Assembly: GCA_017404985.1 (NCBI GenBank)
Contig: JAFRBK010000002.1
Span: 50,758 to 114,757, forward strand
Origin: Clostridia bacterium
Lineage (GTDB): Bacteria; Bacillota; Clostridia; Christensenellales; Aristaeellaceae
Direction: 5' to 3'
Length of the DNA stretch: 64,000 nt
Shown here in pieces: positions 26,750 through 35,135 of this stretch. Numbering within the stretch: position 1 is the stretch's first letter; every line of letters starts with the position of its first letter. The translations under genes were made by a program, and so were the position numbers. The notes beneath the pieces are model-generated. The model saw nothing but the letters and a program-made list of their open reading frames with translations. It was not told the DNA's origin and ran no database searches.

Positions 26750-27253
26750 TCATTTCTCCCTTCGAATCAAAAATCCCGCATCCATCTCCGGGATGCATTT
26801 TCTCTCCCGCAGCCGTGCCGCCCATTCCCGGTGCACTTCCCCGCAGGCTTTTTCCCACGTGGCGCCGCCGGCCTCCCCGGCCTTCATCAGCTTCCGCACA
26901 GCGCGGGCGGCGGCCTCCCGGGTTTCCGCTCCGTCCCCGCCTTCCCGGTCCGGGTGCTGCCGGGCCAGCAGGCTCAGGCAGCAGGCGGTTTCCAGCCCCA
27001 GGGGGCCCGGCTGCCAGTTTTCCGGCGGCCGATCCAGCCGCTGATCCAATTCAATCCATCCGTCCAGTTCTTCTGCCCGCCAGCCCGCGCCCCGCACGGC
27101 TTCCAGAAACAGCCGCACGGACTCCCGGTCCGCCGCCTGCGGCAGGTCGGTGGCATAGAGCCAATCATCCCGCAGGCTCCGGCGCAAGGCCGGCGGCCGC
27201 CGGGCCGGAAGTGCCCGCAGCCGAAGGAGCAGTTCCTCCCGCAGCCGGTTCAT
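26750..27253 (-). CDS. unknown small cytoplasmic protein
   Basis: 167 residues from the ATG at 27251-27253, which overlaps the stop of the CapA-like gene (ATGA). It is arginine- and leucine-rich and mostly helical, with the opening LREELLLRLRALPARRP and a central WIELDQRLDRPPENW. No signal, membrane segment or known motif is visible. The tight spacing on both sides suggests it works with the CapA-like and MBL proteins. Function unknown. Confidence 0.65.
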   Translation of the reverse strand: MNRLREELLLRLRALPARRPPALRRSLRDDWLYATDLPQAADRESVRLFLEAVRGAGWRAEELDGWIELDQRLDRPPENWQPGPLGLETACCLSLLARQHPDREGGDGAETREAAARAVRKLMKAGEAGGATWEKACGEVHREWAARLRERKCIPEMDAGFLIRREK

Positions 27254-28524
27254 CGCCCGGCTTCCGCCCCGCGCACAGTCAGGCTCGTCCCCTCCAGGGC
27301 GTCCGAAACCGCGGCTACGGCTTTCTCCATCGTTTTCATCTGTTCGCTGTCCATCCCGTCCGGCGCAGCTCCGTTGGCAGCCACGCACCGGTAGTAGAAC
27401 TTCCCGTCCTGCTTGTACCGCCAGATGTACACCGGCGTATATTCAACTTTGGATACTGCCGTACCCTCCCCGTCCCCGGTGAAGGTCACATGCAGCAGGT
27501 AGCTCCCCAGCCGTTTGGCGCTCTTCCGGTTGTCGCTCAGCAGGGTGCCAGCGCTGTATACACACAGCACCTCCCTGCCCGTCCCGGCAGCCTTCAGCAC
27601 CTCCGGCGCCTGGGGAATCCGGCTTCCGGCCCCGATGATCAGGTCCGCGCCGGCGTCGGCGATCTGCTGGGCCAGAGCTTTCTGCGCCTTGTCCGGCGCC
27701 TTACCGTCCTTTCCCCAGTTCACCAGGATCACCACCGCGCCCGCACCCCGGCTTCGGGCATCCCGAATGCCCGCAGCAATGGTTTCCATCTCCGCTTCCG
27801 GCAGCATGGCTTCCTGGCCGTTCTTCGCCAGGCTTTTCTTCGTAGCGGCGCTCAGCGTGCCGGTGTATTGCAGCATCGCCACCTGAATCCCGTTCGCTTC
27901 AAAGATGTCTCCCGCGCCGCCGAGGCCCAGTGCCTTGATGCCGGCCGCCTCCAGCGCCTTACGGGTGCTCTCCGTCCCCGCGCCTTCCTTTTCCCAGGCT
28001 TTGCTCCATCCGCAGCATGCTGCCTGAATCCCGGCCCCGCGCAGCATGTCCGCCGCTGCGGCGGGCACGACGGACGTGCTCACCTTGTAATCGTCGCTCA
28101 GGATGTTCTCCAGAAAAATGCAGCTCAGATCCGCCGAAAAAGCCGGCTTCAGCGCGGCAAAAACGTCGGAAAAATCATATTTCTTCGAGTCGTTGGAGTA
28201 ACAGCTCCGCCTTACTTCCGTCTCGATAGCGGCCAGGCCGCCCACTGCCAGCGTAAAAGTGTTCTTCTCGCTGTTCTCCGCCGGCGCCTTCGTCACGGTC
28301 GGCTTCTTTTCCGCGGTTTTCCCTTCTTCACGGATCAGGATGTCGTCCACTTCCTGCTTCGGGGCTTCCTCATCCAGCTGCAGCGTAGCGCCCAGCCGGG
28401 CCAGGTCCACCGTCCCTCCGCCGGAAAGCCGGGTCAGCACAAAGGCGCTTCCGCCCAGCGTCAGCACGACCATGCACAGCATGAAAACCGTCCCGAAGGA
28501 AACGCCGCGGCGTTTCCGGTTCAT
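27250..28524 (-). CDS. CapA-like protein with degenerate metal site
   Basis: 424 residues. A short cytoplasmic start and one membrane helix (about 10-31) anchor a domain with the layout of CapA/PgsA proteins, a calcineurin-like fold linked to poly-gamma-glutamate. The usual VGDxxL reads AVGGLAAIE and the usual G-H-x-P-H-V reads GAGSRIPQAPEVL, so the expected Asp and His residues are gone, while FLENIL and VILVNWGKD still occupy their places. This suggests a non-catalytic member. A second domain (about 350-424) follows. GGAAGGGAGGG precedes the ATG. It lies 67 bp after the 35-residue peptide gene. Confidence 0.75.
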   Translation of the reverse strand: MNRKRRGVSFGTVFMLCMVVLTLGGSAFVLTRLSGGGTVDLARLGATLQLDEEAPKQEVDDILIREEGKTAEKKPTVTKAPAENSEKNTFTLAVGGLAAIETEVRRSCYSNDSKKYDFSDVFAALKPAFSADLSCIFLENILSDDYKVSTSVVPAAAADMLRGAGIQAACCGWSKAWEKEGAGTESTRKALEAAGIKALGLGGAGDIFEANGIQVAMLQYTGTLSAATKKSLAKNGQEAMLPEAEMETIAAGIRDARSRGAGAVVILVNWGKDGKAPDKAQKALAQQIADAGADLIIGAGSRIPQAPEVLKAAGTGREVLCVYSAGTLLSDNRKSAKRLGSYLLHVTFTGDGEGTAVSKVEYTPVYIWRYKQDGKFYYRCVAANGAAPDGMDSEQMKTMEKAVAAVSDALEGTSLTVRGAEAGR

Positions 28525-28591
28525 CCTGATCCCTCCCTTCCTTCCTCATTCTCCGAAGTCCCGCCGGAAAAGCCCGATTCAGCCTTCCCGC

Positions 28592-28699
28592 TTATTTCAG
28601 CACTGCCGCCAGGAGCACGGTCACCGCCATGATCCCCGCCACAGCCAGCGCACAGATCCGGATCATCTGCTTCCTGCGGTCCGCCTTATTCTTCGCCAT
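28592..28699 (-). CDS. 35-residue single-pass membrane peptide
   Basis: A short frame from the ATG at 28697-28699 to TAA at 28592-28594. A strong site, TTGGAGG, lies 7 nt upstream, and a promoter (TTGATT-17-TAAAAT) lies 30 bp further. The peptide has a basic head (MAKNKADRRKQ) and one hydrophobic helix (ICALAVAGIMAVTVLLAAVL) ending in Lys, the topology of small bacterial membrane peptides. It is first in the cluster with the CapA-like, unknown and MBL genes, and may modulate one of them. No homologue is recognised. Confidence 0.7.
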   Translation of the reverse strand: MAKNKADRRKQMIRICALAVAGIMAVTVLLAAVLK

Positions 28700-28729
28700 A
28701 TCTGCACCTCCAAGGTTATACTGCCCATT

Positions 28730-28758
28730 ATTTTATCATTTCCCTCCGGGAAAATCAA
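28730..28758 (-). promoter_or_regulatory. promoter of the small peptide / CapA-like operon
   Basis: On the minus strand, TTGATT (28753-28758) and TAAAAT (28730-28735) are separated by 17 bp. The -35 box lies in the T-rich tail of the upstream terminator (28760-28788), so one operon ends where the next begins. Confidence 0.65.
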
Positions 28759-28788
28759 ACGGAAGGCGCGGTTCAGCCGCGCCTTCCG
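28752..28788 (-). terminator. intrinsic terminator of the SH3b surface protein gene
   Basis: CGGAAGGCGCGG (28760-28771) pairs perfectly with CCGCGCCTTCCG (28777-28788) around a 5-nt loop. Read on the minus strand it is followed by TTTGATTTTCC. It lies 17 bp past the stop of the large SH3b gene. Confidence 0.85.
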
Positions 28789-28804
28789 TGGGGTTCATGC
28801 GGGA

Positions 28805-31800
28805 TTATTCCCAGTCATCGGAGCCGCCGTTTCCGTCGTTTCCGTTGTTCGCAGGACTCTTGCCCGTCCTTCCGGTCCGGGTCCTTCTGCGGGCCGAGCC
28901 GGCGCTTTCCGGTTCCTCCGGCTTGAAGGAGGCGGTATATTTGTTCTCCTCCTCGGTGCTCCCGCTGGTGTAACGTCCGTAGGGATTCTCGATGGGCTTT
29001 CCGTATGGCTTCGCGGTTTCCTTCGCCTCGCCGTCCGGCCTGGAGGCCACGCTTCCGTTCCGGTCCGTATAGGTCCCTGTCCGCATCCTGGAGGCCGCCT
29101 GCTGCTTAGCCTGTCCGGCCTGAGCGGCCTGGGCTGACTTCTGCGGGGCCTGCTGGGCGTTGCGCTGCGCCTGGGCCTTCTTCTGGGCGGCCCGCTGCGC
29201 GGCCCGCCGCTTCCGCTGCATCGTGGAATACCAGTAGTATCCTCCGCCGGCCGCCAGCACCAGCACGCCGCCGATGATCCATCCGGTGGCGCTGCTTCCG
29301 CCCTTGTCCTGCGGGTATTCCACCGCGCCATCCGTTGCCAGCGGATTGATTTCGGGAGTCTCCGTGGCTTCGGCATCCCCGAATCCACCGGTCTGCTCCT
29401 CAATATAGGCCATCGCGTCCTTGACGTCCTGTTCCTTGTTCGCGCTGTCCTTGTAATATACCTCCAGCGTGGTCCGCAGGGTATCCGCGGAAAGCTTGCC
29501 GCTCTGAACATCCGCCGTCAGGGAATCCAGGTATTCCTTGTTTTTGACCGTCTCGGTGTTCTCCTGCAGCGGGGCCGGAGTGGCGAAGGGGTCAAAGGGC
29601 TCATAGCTGACCTGGATCCCGCTGTTGGGGTTCACCCAGGTGTTCACCTTCTGGTCTTCCGCGCTCACAATGCCCGTGGCGCTCGCGCCGGTAGCGGTAT
29701 TCGTCTGGGTGTTGCCCGTATTGTTCGTGCTGGTCGTGGTTCCGGCTGCGTTGTTGGCGATGCCCTGGGTGTAGTCACTGGAGTTCAGGAAAGCTTCCAG
29801 TTCGTTCAGGGTCATCTGTTTGAAGTATCCGCCGTGGATATATCCGACCTTGCCTTCATAGTTGACCCGGTACCAGGTCACCCCATCCACGGTTTCGGAT
29901 CCCAGAATCAGGCAGAAGGCGTATTGCTTCAGCTGCCCCAGCCGCACCGTATTCATGCCGGGCTTGTCGCGGAAGTTCACGCTGCCGGCGGAGACATATC
30001 CGTAGCTGCTCAGCGCATTTCCGTCATAGGGAGCGGGCGTCACCACCTCGGCGGTGGGCGCCGGCGTGGCGTTCATTTTCTCCATGTACTGGGTTACTTC
30101 GGATTCGCTCATCATCCGCAGCATGTCCGCCCGGATGTAGCCCGTCAGGTTATCGTAGCGAACCTCATGCCAGGCTTCCCCGTCCACATACACCTGGCCA
30201 TAGACGTATACGACCTTGTTCGGGTCCAGTTCCGCGTCAATCACGCTCATGCTGCTCGGCCAGTTCCGGACATACGCGCCGTCACCGATGGTGATTCCGT
30301 ATCCGACCCGCTGTACCGGTTCCTGTGTGGGCGATACCGTGGGCGAGGTTTCCGGCGTTACGCTGGGCGATTCTTCCGGCGTTGTGCTTGGCTGTTCCGA
30401 GGGCGTCGCACTGGGTTCCTCGGTCGGCGTGGCGGTGGGTTCTTCCGTGGGCGTCGCGGTGGGCGTCTCCGTCGGTTCCTCCGTGGGCGTGGCCGTCGGT
30501 TCCTCGGTCGGGGTAGCTGTCGGCTCCTCGGTCGGGGCTTCCGTCGGTGTCGCCGTCGGCTTCTCGGTCGGCAGCTGGGTCGGCTCCTCGGTGGGCTCCA
30601 GCGTCGGGGCTTCGGTTACCGAGGGCGTCACCACAGGCGGGGCCTTCTCTCCCAGGGTTTCATAGTATGCCATACTCTCCGAAGGCGTCAGGGATTCAGG
30701 GTCGATGTACTTGGCCATCACGTAACCTTCGGTCCATTTGCCCTTCACCTGGGCGTATACATGCATCCATCCGTCTTCCTGTTCGATCATGTATACGTGG
30801 GCACCGGCCTTCAGCGTGGTCAGCACGCCCTTGTTCGTCCCGGGACCCTTCCGCATCTTCACGCTGTCGTTCGTCAGCGCAAAGCGGTTGATCAGCTCGC
30901 CCTCCACGATTTCGGGAATGGGCTCCCTCGTGGGCGTGGGCGTCGGTTCGGGCGTCGGGGTGGGTTCTTCCGTGGGGGTGGGTTCCTCCGTGGGTTCCTC
31001 CGTCGGCGTCGGGGCTTCGGTCGGAGTCGGGGCTTCCGTCGGCGTCGGTTCTTCCGTGGGTTCCTCTGTCGGGGTCGGCTCTTCCGTCGGTTCCTCCGTC
31101 GGAGTCGGTTCTTCCGTGGGCTCCTCTGTCGGGGTCGGTTCTTCCGTCGGTTCCTCTGTCGGCGCCGGCGTCACGGCTTCGATGGGGTTCTTCAGGCTCG
31201 CGTTGTAGGCTTCGCTCTCGGAGGGGGTTATGGCGTACTGGTCCACGTACTTGGCCATCACGTAGCCTTCCTTGCGTTCGCCCTTCTTCGTCGTGTAGTA
31301 GATGTGCAGCCATTCTTCGCCGCTTTCGTCGGCATGGCGGTCAATCATGTATACGTAGCTGCCAGCCTTCAGCTTCTCAACCAACCGGCCCTTGGTGCTT
31401 TCCTTGCTGCGCATGTTCACCTGGTCAATGGTTGTGGCGAAGCGGTTGATCAGCTCCCCGTCCACGATTTCCGGAATCGGTTCCCGGGTCGGCTCCTCGG
31501 TCGGTTCGGCGGTAGGTTCCTCCGTAGGCTCTTCCGTGGGCTCCTCGGTGGGTTCCTCTTCCTCCCCTTCGTCGGGGGTATAGTCCGGCTCGTCTGTATT
31601 CGGGGAGAGCGTGCCGCGCTGGGCTTCGTCAATATATTCCGTCGGAGCTTCGGTGGGAGCCTCTGTGGGGGCTTCCGTCGGCGCCTCCGTGGGAGCCTCG
31701 GTCGGGGCTTCCGTCGGGGCTTCCGTCGGAGCCTCAGTAGGCGCCTCTGTAGGAGCTTCTGTCGGGGCTTCCGTGGGAACCTCCGTCGGGACTTCCGTGG

Positions 31801-32428
31801 GGACTTCCGTCGGCACTTCCGTCGGGACCTCAGTCGGTACTTCCGTCGGCACTTCCGTGGGAACCTCCGTGGGCGCCTCTGTCGGTTCGGGCGTCGGTGT
31901 ATCGGTAGGTTCGGGCGTCGGCGTTTCCGTGGGTTCCGGTGTCGGCGTTTCCGTCGGTTCCGGCGTCGGCGTCACCACGACGGGAATGTCGCTGGCTGAA
32001 GAAATATACAGGTAAACCACGCCGGCCGGCTCCCCTTCCGGAGTATAGAAGGTCACAGCAATCTGGTTGCCCGCGTTGCCCTCTGTTCCCGCGTCAGGCA
32101 CCGGAATTTCCTGCAGGCTTCTTCCGGTCATGTCTCCTACGGTCACAGTATATCCGTAATCCGGATGAATGCCCCAGGCAATGTTCAGCGCCAGCTGGCT
32201 CAGGTCGGTCCCGGCCGGCACCGTGATCCAGTAGCTGTTCTCCGCCTGTTCCACAGGGATGGAGGCTGCTTCGTGCACATTGCCTTCCGCATCCTGCCAG
32301 CTCACCTGCAGCAGCGGCACGGCCGGGTCCTGTTCCGCGAAGGCTGCCGGCACAGCCGCCAGCAGCATCATCAGGGCGGTCAGCAGGGCCAGAATTCTGT
32401 TCATTCCATGATGGCGATTCCGGTTCAT
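28805..32428 (-). CDS. large SH3b surface protein with Pro-Thr-Glu repeats
   Basis: 1207 residues. A signal peptide (about 1-32) and a beta domain (33-150) precede a repeat tract of PTE(V/A/E)-type units (about 152-315). Four SH3b domains follow near 326-413, 510-593, 708-783 and 803-883, the first three separated by further PTEEPTP linkers (416-500, 597-706). A linker region leads to one membrane helix near 1043-1067 (GWIIGGVLVLAAGGGYYWY) and a basic, Gln/Ala-rich cytoplasmic tail. SH3b domains commonly bind cell-wall peptides; the linkers resemble wall-spanning spacers. A GGAGG site precedes the ATG and a TTGACA promoter lies at 32475-32504. Confidence 0.9.
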   Translation of the reverse strand: MNRNRHHGMNRILALLTALMMLLAAVPAAFAEQDPAVPLLQVSWQDAEGNVHEAASIPVEQAENSYWITVPAGTDLSQLALNIAWGIHPDYGYTVTVGDMTGRSLQEIPVPDAGTEGNAGNQIAVTFYTPEGEPAGVVYLYISSASDIPVVVTPTPEPTETPTPEPTETPTPEPTDTPTPEPTEAPTEVPTEVPTEVPTEVPTEVPTEVPTEVPTEVPTEAPTEAPTEAPTEAPTEAPTEAPTEAPTEAPTEAPTEAPTEAPTEYIDEAQRGTLSPNTDEPDYTPDEGEEEEPTEEPTEEPTEEPTAEPTEEPTREPIPEIVDGELINRFATTIDQVNMRSKESTKGRLVEKLKAGSYVYMIDRHADESGEEWLHIYYTTKKGERKEGYVMAKYVDQYAITPSESEAYNASLKNPIEAVTPAPTEEPTEEPTPTEEPTEEPTPTEEPTEEPTPTEEPTEEPTPTEAPTPTEAPTPTEEPTEEPTPTEEPTPTPEPTPTPTREPIPEIVEGELINRFALTNDSVKMRKGPGTNKGVLTTLKAGAHVYMIEQEDGWMHVYAQVKGKWTEGYVMAKYIDPESLTPSESMAYYETLGEKAPPVVTPSVTEAPTLEPTEEPTQLPTEKPTATPTEAPTEEPTATPTEEPTATPTEEPTETPTATPTEEPTATPTEEPSATPSEQPSTTPEESPSVTPETSPTVSPTQEPVQRVGYGITIGDGAYVRNWPSSMSVIDAELDPNKVVYVYGQVYVDGEAWHEVRYDNLTGYIRADMLRMMSESEVTQYMEKMNATPAPTAEVVTPAPYDGNALSSYGYVSAGSVNFRDKPGMNTVRLGQLKQYAFCLILGSETVDGVTWYRVNYEGKVGYIHGGYFKQMTLNELEAFLNSSDYTQGIANNAAGTTTSTNNTGNTQTNTATGASATGIVSAEDQKVNTWVNPNSGIQVSYEPFDPFATPAPLQENTETVKNKEYLDSLTADVQSGKLSADTLRTTLEVYYKDSANKEQDVKDAMAYIEEQTGGFGDAEATETPEINPLATDGAVEYPQDKGGSSATGWIIGGVLVLAAGGGYYWYSTMQRKRRAAQRAAQKKAQAQRNAQQAPQKSAQAAQAGQAKQQAASRMRTGTYTDRNGSVASRPDGEAKETAKPYGKPIENPYGRYTSGSTEEENKYTASFKPEEPESAGSARRRTRTGRTGKSPANNGNDGNGGSDDWE
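30400..31980. repeat. in-frame minisatellite encoding Pro-Thr-Glu linkers
   Basis: Three tracts (about 30330-30620, 30940-31170 and 31490-31970) repeat 12-bp units (ACTTCCGTCGGG-like on the plus strand), coding PTEV, PTEA or PTEEPTP. The longest run lies at 31640-31880. Units are multiples of 3 bp, so copy-number changes would lengthen or shorten the protein without a frameshift. Confidence 0.9.
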
Positions 32429-32474
32429 AGGTGTGGTCCTCCTGGTGTAGTATTAATCAGGGTACAACTTGATT

Positions 32475-32504
32475 ATTTTACCTCTCTCCAGCCTCGGTTG
32501 TCAA
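32475..32504 (-). promoter_or_regulatory. promoter of the SH3b surface protein gene
   Basis: On the minus strand, a perfect TTGACA (32499-32504) and TAAAAT (32475-32480) are separated by 18 bp, about 45 bp before the ATG. Confidence 0.75.
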
Positions 32505-32663
32505 CGAATCTCCCAGGCCCGGAAATGAATCCCCCGGAAGGGATTCCCGCCTGCCCCGTCGAAAACTTCAACCGGTTTCACTGAATTCAACGATGGAAGG
32601 GGCTTTTCTCTTCCGTGCAAGGAAAAAAGTTTGAAGAAAAAAATTCGAACGAAAGGGGAAAAA

Positions 32664-33275
32664 ATGTTTTCGAAGTTTTCCCGCCTGCTGGATGTGGAGC
32701 CCGCCTCCCCCGCTGTCCCGGAAAGAGCATGGTTCTGCCATCTTCCCCGGCTGGAGACGAGGGACCTGGTGCTGCGCCCCGCCGCCCGGAGGGATGCACA
32801 GGACATCTATGCCTATGCCTCCGATCCGGAAGTTGCCCGCTATGTCCTCTGGGATCCGCACCAATCCCTGGCAGAAACCCGGTCCTATATCCGCTGGCTC
32901 CGCCGCCAGTACCGGGAAGGCCTTCCCTCCTCCTGGGTCCTGGAACTGAAGTCCACCGGAAAGGTGGTCGGCTCCATCGGCTTTGTCTGGTATTCCCCCC
33001 TGAACCGCTCCGCGGAAATCGGTTACAGCCTGGCTCGCCCCTGCTGGAACCACGGGCTGGCCACCCAGGCCCTTGCCGCAGCATCCCGTGCCGCCTTTGC
33101 CGGCCTGCCCCTGAACCGCCTGGAAGCCCAGCACGATGTCCGCAATCCCGCCAGCGGCCGAGTCATGGAAAAATGCGGCTTCCGCAAGGAGGGTCTCCTC
33201 CGAAGCCGCATTTTCAATAAAGGGGAACTGGTGGATGTAGTGCTCTGGTCCCTGCTCCGTTCCGATCTCGAATAA
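32664..33275 (+). CDS. GNAT N-acetyltransferase, RimJ/RimL type
   Basis: 203 residues from the ATG at 32664, chosen because AAAGGGG lies 5 bp upstream; a TTG 11 codons earlier is weaker. The GNAT fold is visible: LETRDLVLRPAARRDAQDI at the start, a central VLELKSTGKVVGSIGFV, then the acetyl-CoA loop region GYSLARPCWNHGLATQAL and the closing RVMEKCGFRKEG. This group acetylates protein N-termini, ribosomal proteins or small amines; the substrate cannot be told. It is a single gene convergent with the helical toroid gene. Confidence 0.9.
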   Translation: MFSKFSRLLDVEPASPAVPERAWFCHLPRLETRDLVLRPAARRDAQDIYAYASDPEVARYVLWDPHQSLAETRSYIRWLRRQYREGLPSSWVLELKSTGKVVGSIGFVWYSPLNRSAEIGYSLARPCWNHGLATQALAAASRAAFAGLPLNRLEAQHDVRNPASGRVMEKCGFRKEGLLRSRIFNKGELVDVVLWSLLRSDLE

Positions 33276-33369
33276 GCCAGCCTCATGATCATGGATCCTC
33301 TGCTTTATCGAGAACCGGCGAAATCGCTCAAGAGGAAAGAACAGCCGGCATCATCCATCCGTTTGCTGC

Positions 33370-34242
33370 TTACTCATGCGCCATACAGGCGTAAAGCGTT
33401 ACCCACTTGTTTTCTTCACCGACATTGCCCGCCTTGAATGCCGGTACACTTTTGGAACCTGTTAAAATATATCTTCCGTTTGCTGTCCGATGCTGATCCA
33501 GTACTTTGTATCCGGCCTGCATTGCTTCAGAGTCCGGCCGGCATCCTAAAACCCTCAGTGCATACAGGATGTTCTGTGCTCCGACCTTGATCGGGTCTGA
33601 AGGATAGAACGTGCCCAGCACCACGTCCACCATGGGCGTTTTCATATCGTCCGTCCTGTAGAAAATGTTCCTTTTCGTAAAATACTGAACAAGTTTGTTC
33701 CCGCATTCCGTCCTGTATCCCAGCAGATGCAGTTCAGCAACAAGCAGAAGGTATTCCACCGTCAGCCTTGCACAGCTCTTATGCGGTTTCCTCGGATCAT
33801 TGATCTTTTTATTTGTGCTGATGCATCCAAAGCCTCCGTCTTCCTTGATTCCGCTTAGGACACTGGCGATTTCGTTCTTTACGATATCCTCCTGATCATA
33901 TCCCAGCTTCACGAGATTCCTGAGCAGGTAGGGTTCTCCGCAAAGCATCCTGAAGCCTGTGCTTTGGATCAGGCCAAATACTTCATCATCAATATCTTTT
34001 CCGATATCCTTCCGGGTCAGTCCCCACTCAGCAAAGGCCATGATGGCGTCAAACTTATCCCACGGTTTATCCTTCCTGAGTTTTTTCAGCGCCCGTTCAT
34101 ACACTTTGCTCTGCAGCAGCCGATTTTTGCACTCAATGACTTTTTCATCATCATCCGGCAGTTTCATATATTCTTTCAGTGTTCTGAGCCGCACTTCCGG
34201 CGTCTCTTCCTCCAGAAGCCAGTCTAATATCGATCGATCCAT
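33370..34242 (-). CDS. alpha/alpha-toroid protein, squalene cyclase/prenyltransferase-like repeats
   Basis: 290 residues from the ATG at 34240-34242, set by GCGGAGGAG 6 bp upstream; longer frames overlap the AraC gene. The opening DWLLEEETPEVRLRTLKEY and the later EDGGFGC resemble a widespread clostridial family with squalene-cyclase-like helical repeats, whose members have no known reaction. No DxDD or other cyclase catalytic motif is seen. It lies 16 bp after the AraC stop on the same strand, so the two are probably co-transcribed. Confidence 0.65.
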   Translation of the reverse strand: MDRSILDWLLEEETPEVRLRTLKEYMKLPDDDEKVIECKNRLLQSKVYERALKKLRKDKPWDKFDAIMAFAEWGLTRKDIGKDIDDEVFGLIQSTGFRMLCGEPYLLRNLVKLGYDQEDIVKNEIASVLSGIKEDGGFGCISTNKKINDPRKPHKSCARLTVEYLLLVAELHLLGYRTECGNKLVQYFTKRNIFYRTDDMKTPMVDVVLGTFYPSDPIKVGAQNILYALRVLGCRPDSEAMQAGYKVLDQHRTANGRYILTGSKSVPAFKAGNVGEENKWVTLYACMAHE

Positions 34243-34258
34243 CTTTTTCTCCTCCGCA

Positions 34259-35098
34259 TCACCTGATTTTTCTGACAGGAATACAAATCTCGCTGACATA
34301 ATCCCGTGAAGACGGATCGCCGGGCAGGTAGTTCTCAATATCATAATCCGGAATCAGTTCATAATCGGAAACCGGCAGCCATTCCTTGTAAATCCGTTCC
34401 CACATGGCCTGGATCGCCCTGGACATCGGTCCGACGCACTTGAAAACCGCCCAGGTGTATTCCGGAATATGGATGATCTCGAACCCCTCCGGAATGCCCT
34501 CCACGTCCGATGCTTTGCAGCCGATCCCGTACCGGAACTCATCGCTGTCCGTTTTCTGCTGCGCACAGAGCCCGAGATATCCCGGAATCTTCCGGGTTTC
34601 CTCATGGGCGCAGTACTCGTCCCAGAACTTCGGGATCTCGCCTTCGCTTGTTTCCGCGTGAAAAACCTTCGCGTGCATGAGAAGGTCCATCGCTTCCCAT
34701 TTTTCAATTTTGTACTCCATGATACTGCCTCCTTCAATTGTCATGCGGACGGTGAACCGGTTCATGAACTGAATGGGGCTGCCTTTTTTTGCCTGCATCG
34801 GTGAAACGCCATGGAACCGCGTAAATGCTTTGTTAAAGCTCTCCGGCGAATCATAGCAGTACTTCAAAGCGACATCGATGATCTTTTCCTCTCCGCTGAC
34901 CAGATCCGCCCCGGCCTGCGAAAGGCGCCTTTTCCGCAGGTATTCCACCGGAGACATTTCCGTCAGCAGGGAAAATGCCCTCTGGAAATGAAAAGCCGAA
35001 AGGTGTACATGCTTCGCGATATCCGCCAGCGTGATTTCTTCCGTCAGATGGCTTTCCATATACCCGATCGCTTCGTTGATTGTCCTGACCCAGTCCAT
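34259..35098 (-). CDS. AraC-family regulator with GyrI-like effector domain
   Basis: 279 residues. The N-terminal 105 residues hold the two helix-turn-helix motifs of AraC regulators (ITLADIAKHVHLSAFHFQRA and the SFNKAFTRFHGVSPMQAKK region). The rest (about 120-279) is a GyrI-like small-molecule-binding domain (YKIEKWEAMDLLMHAKVF, near the end DYDIENYLPGDP). Regulators of this type (SoxS/Rob-like and BltR-like relatives) often sense drugs or toxic compounds. A GAAAGGAGGG site precedes the ATG. Its likely targets are itself and the toroid gene downstream. Confidence 0.9.
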   Translation of the reverse strand: MDWVRTINEAIGYMESHLTEEITLADIAKHVHLSAFHFQRAFSLLTEMSPVEYLRKRRLSQAGADLVSGEEKIIDVALKYCYDSPESFNKAFTRFHGVSPMQAKKGSPIQFMNRFTVRMTIEGGSIMEYKIEKWEAMDLLMHAKVFHAETSEGEIPKFWDEYCAHEETRKIPGYLGLCAQQKTDSDEFRYGIGCKASDVEGIPEGFEIIHIPEYTWAVFKCVGPMSRAIQAMWERIYKEWLPVSDYELIPDYDIENYLPGDPSSRDYVSEICIPVRKIR

Positions 35099-35135
35099 CC
35101 GGTCTCCCTCCTTTCACAATGGATCATAAGGCTGT

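Noticed and set aside
30400-31980. Regular repeats that could suggest a CRISPR array
   Set aside because: Units are 12 bp, adjacent without spacers, and in frame within a protein gene; no cas genes are present.
29834-31999. Long plus-strand open frame opposite the SH3b surface protein gene
   Set aside because: It is antisense to the repeats; its Arg/Gly-rich composition follows from the 12-bp units on the other strand, and it has no ribosome site.
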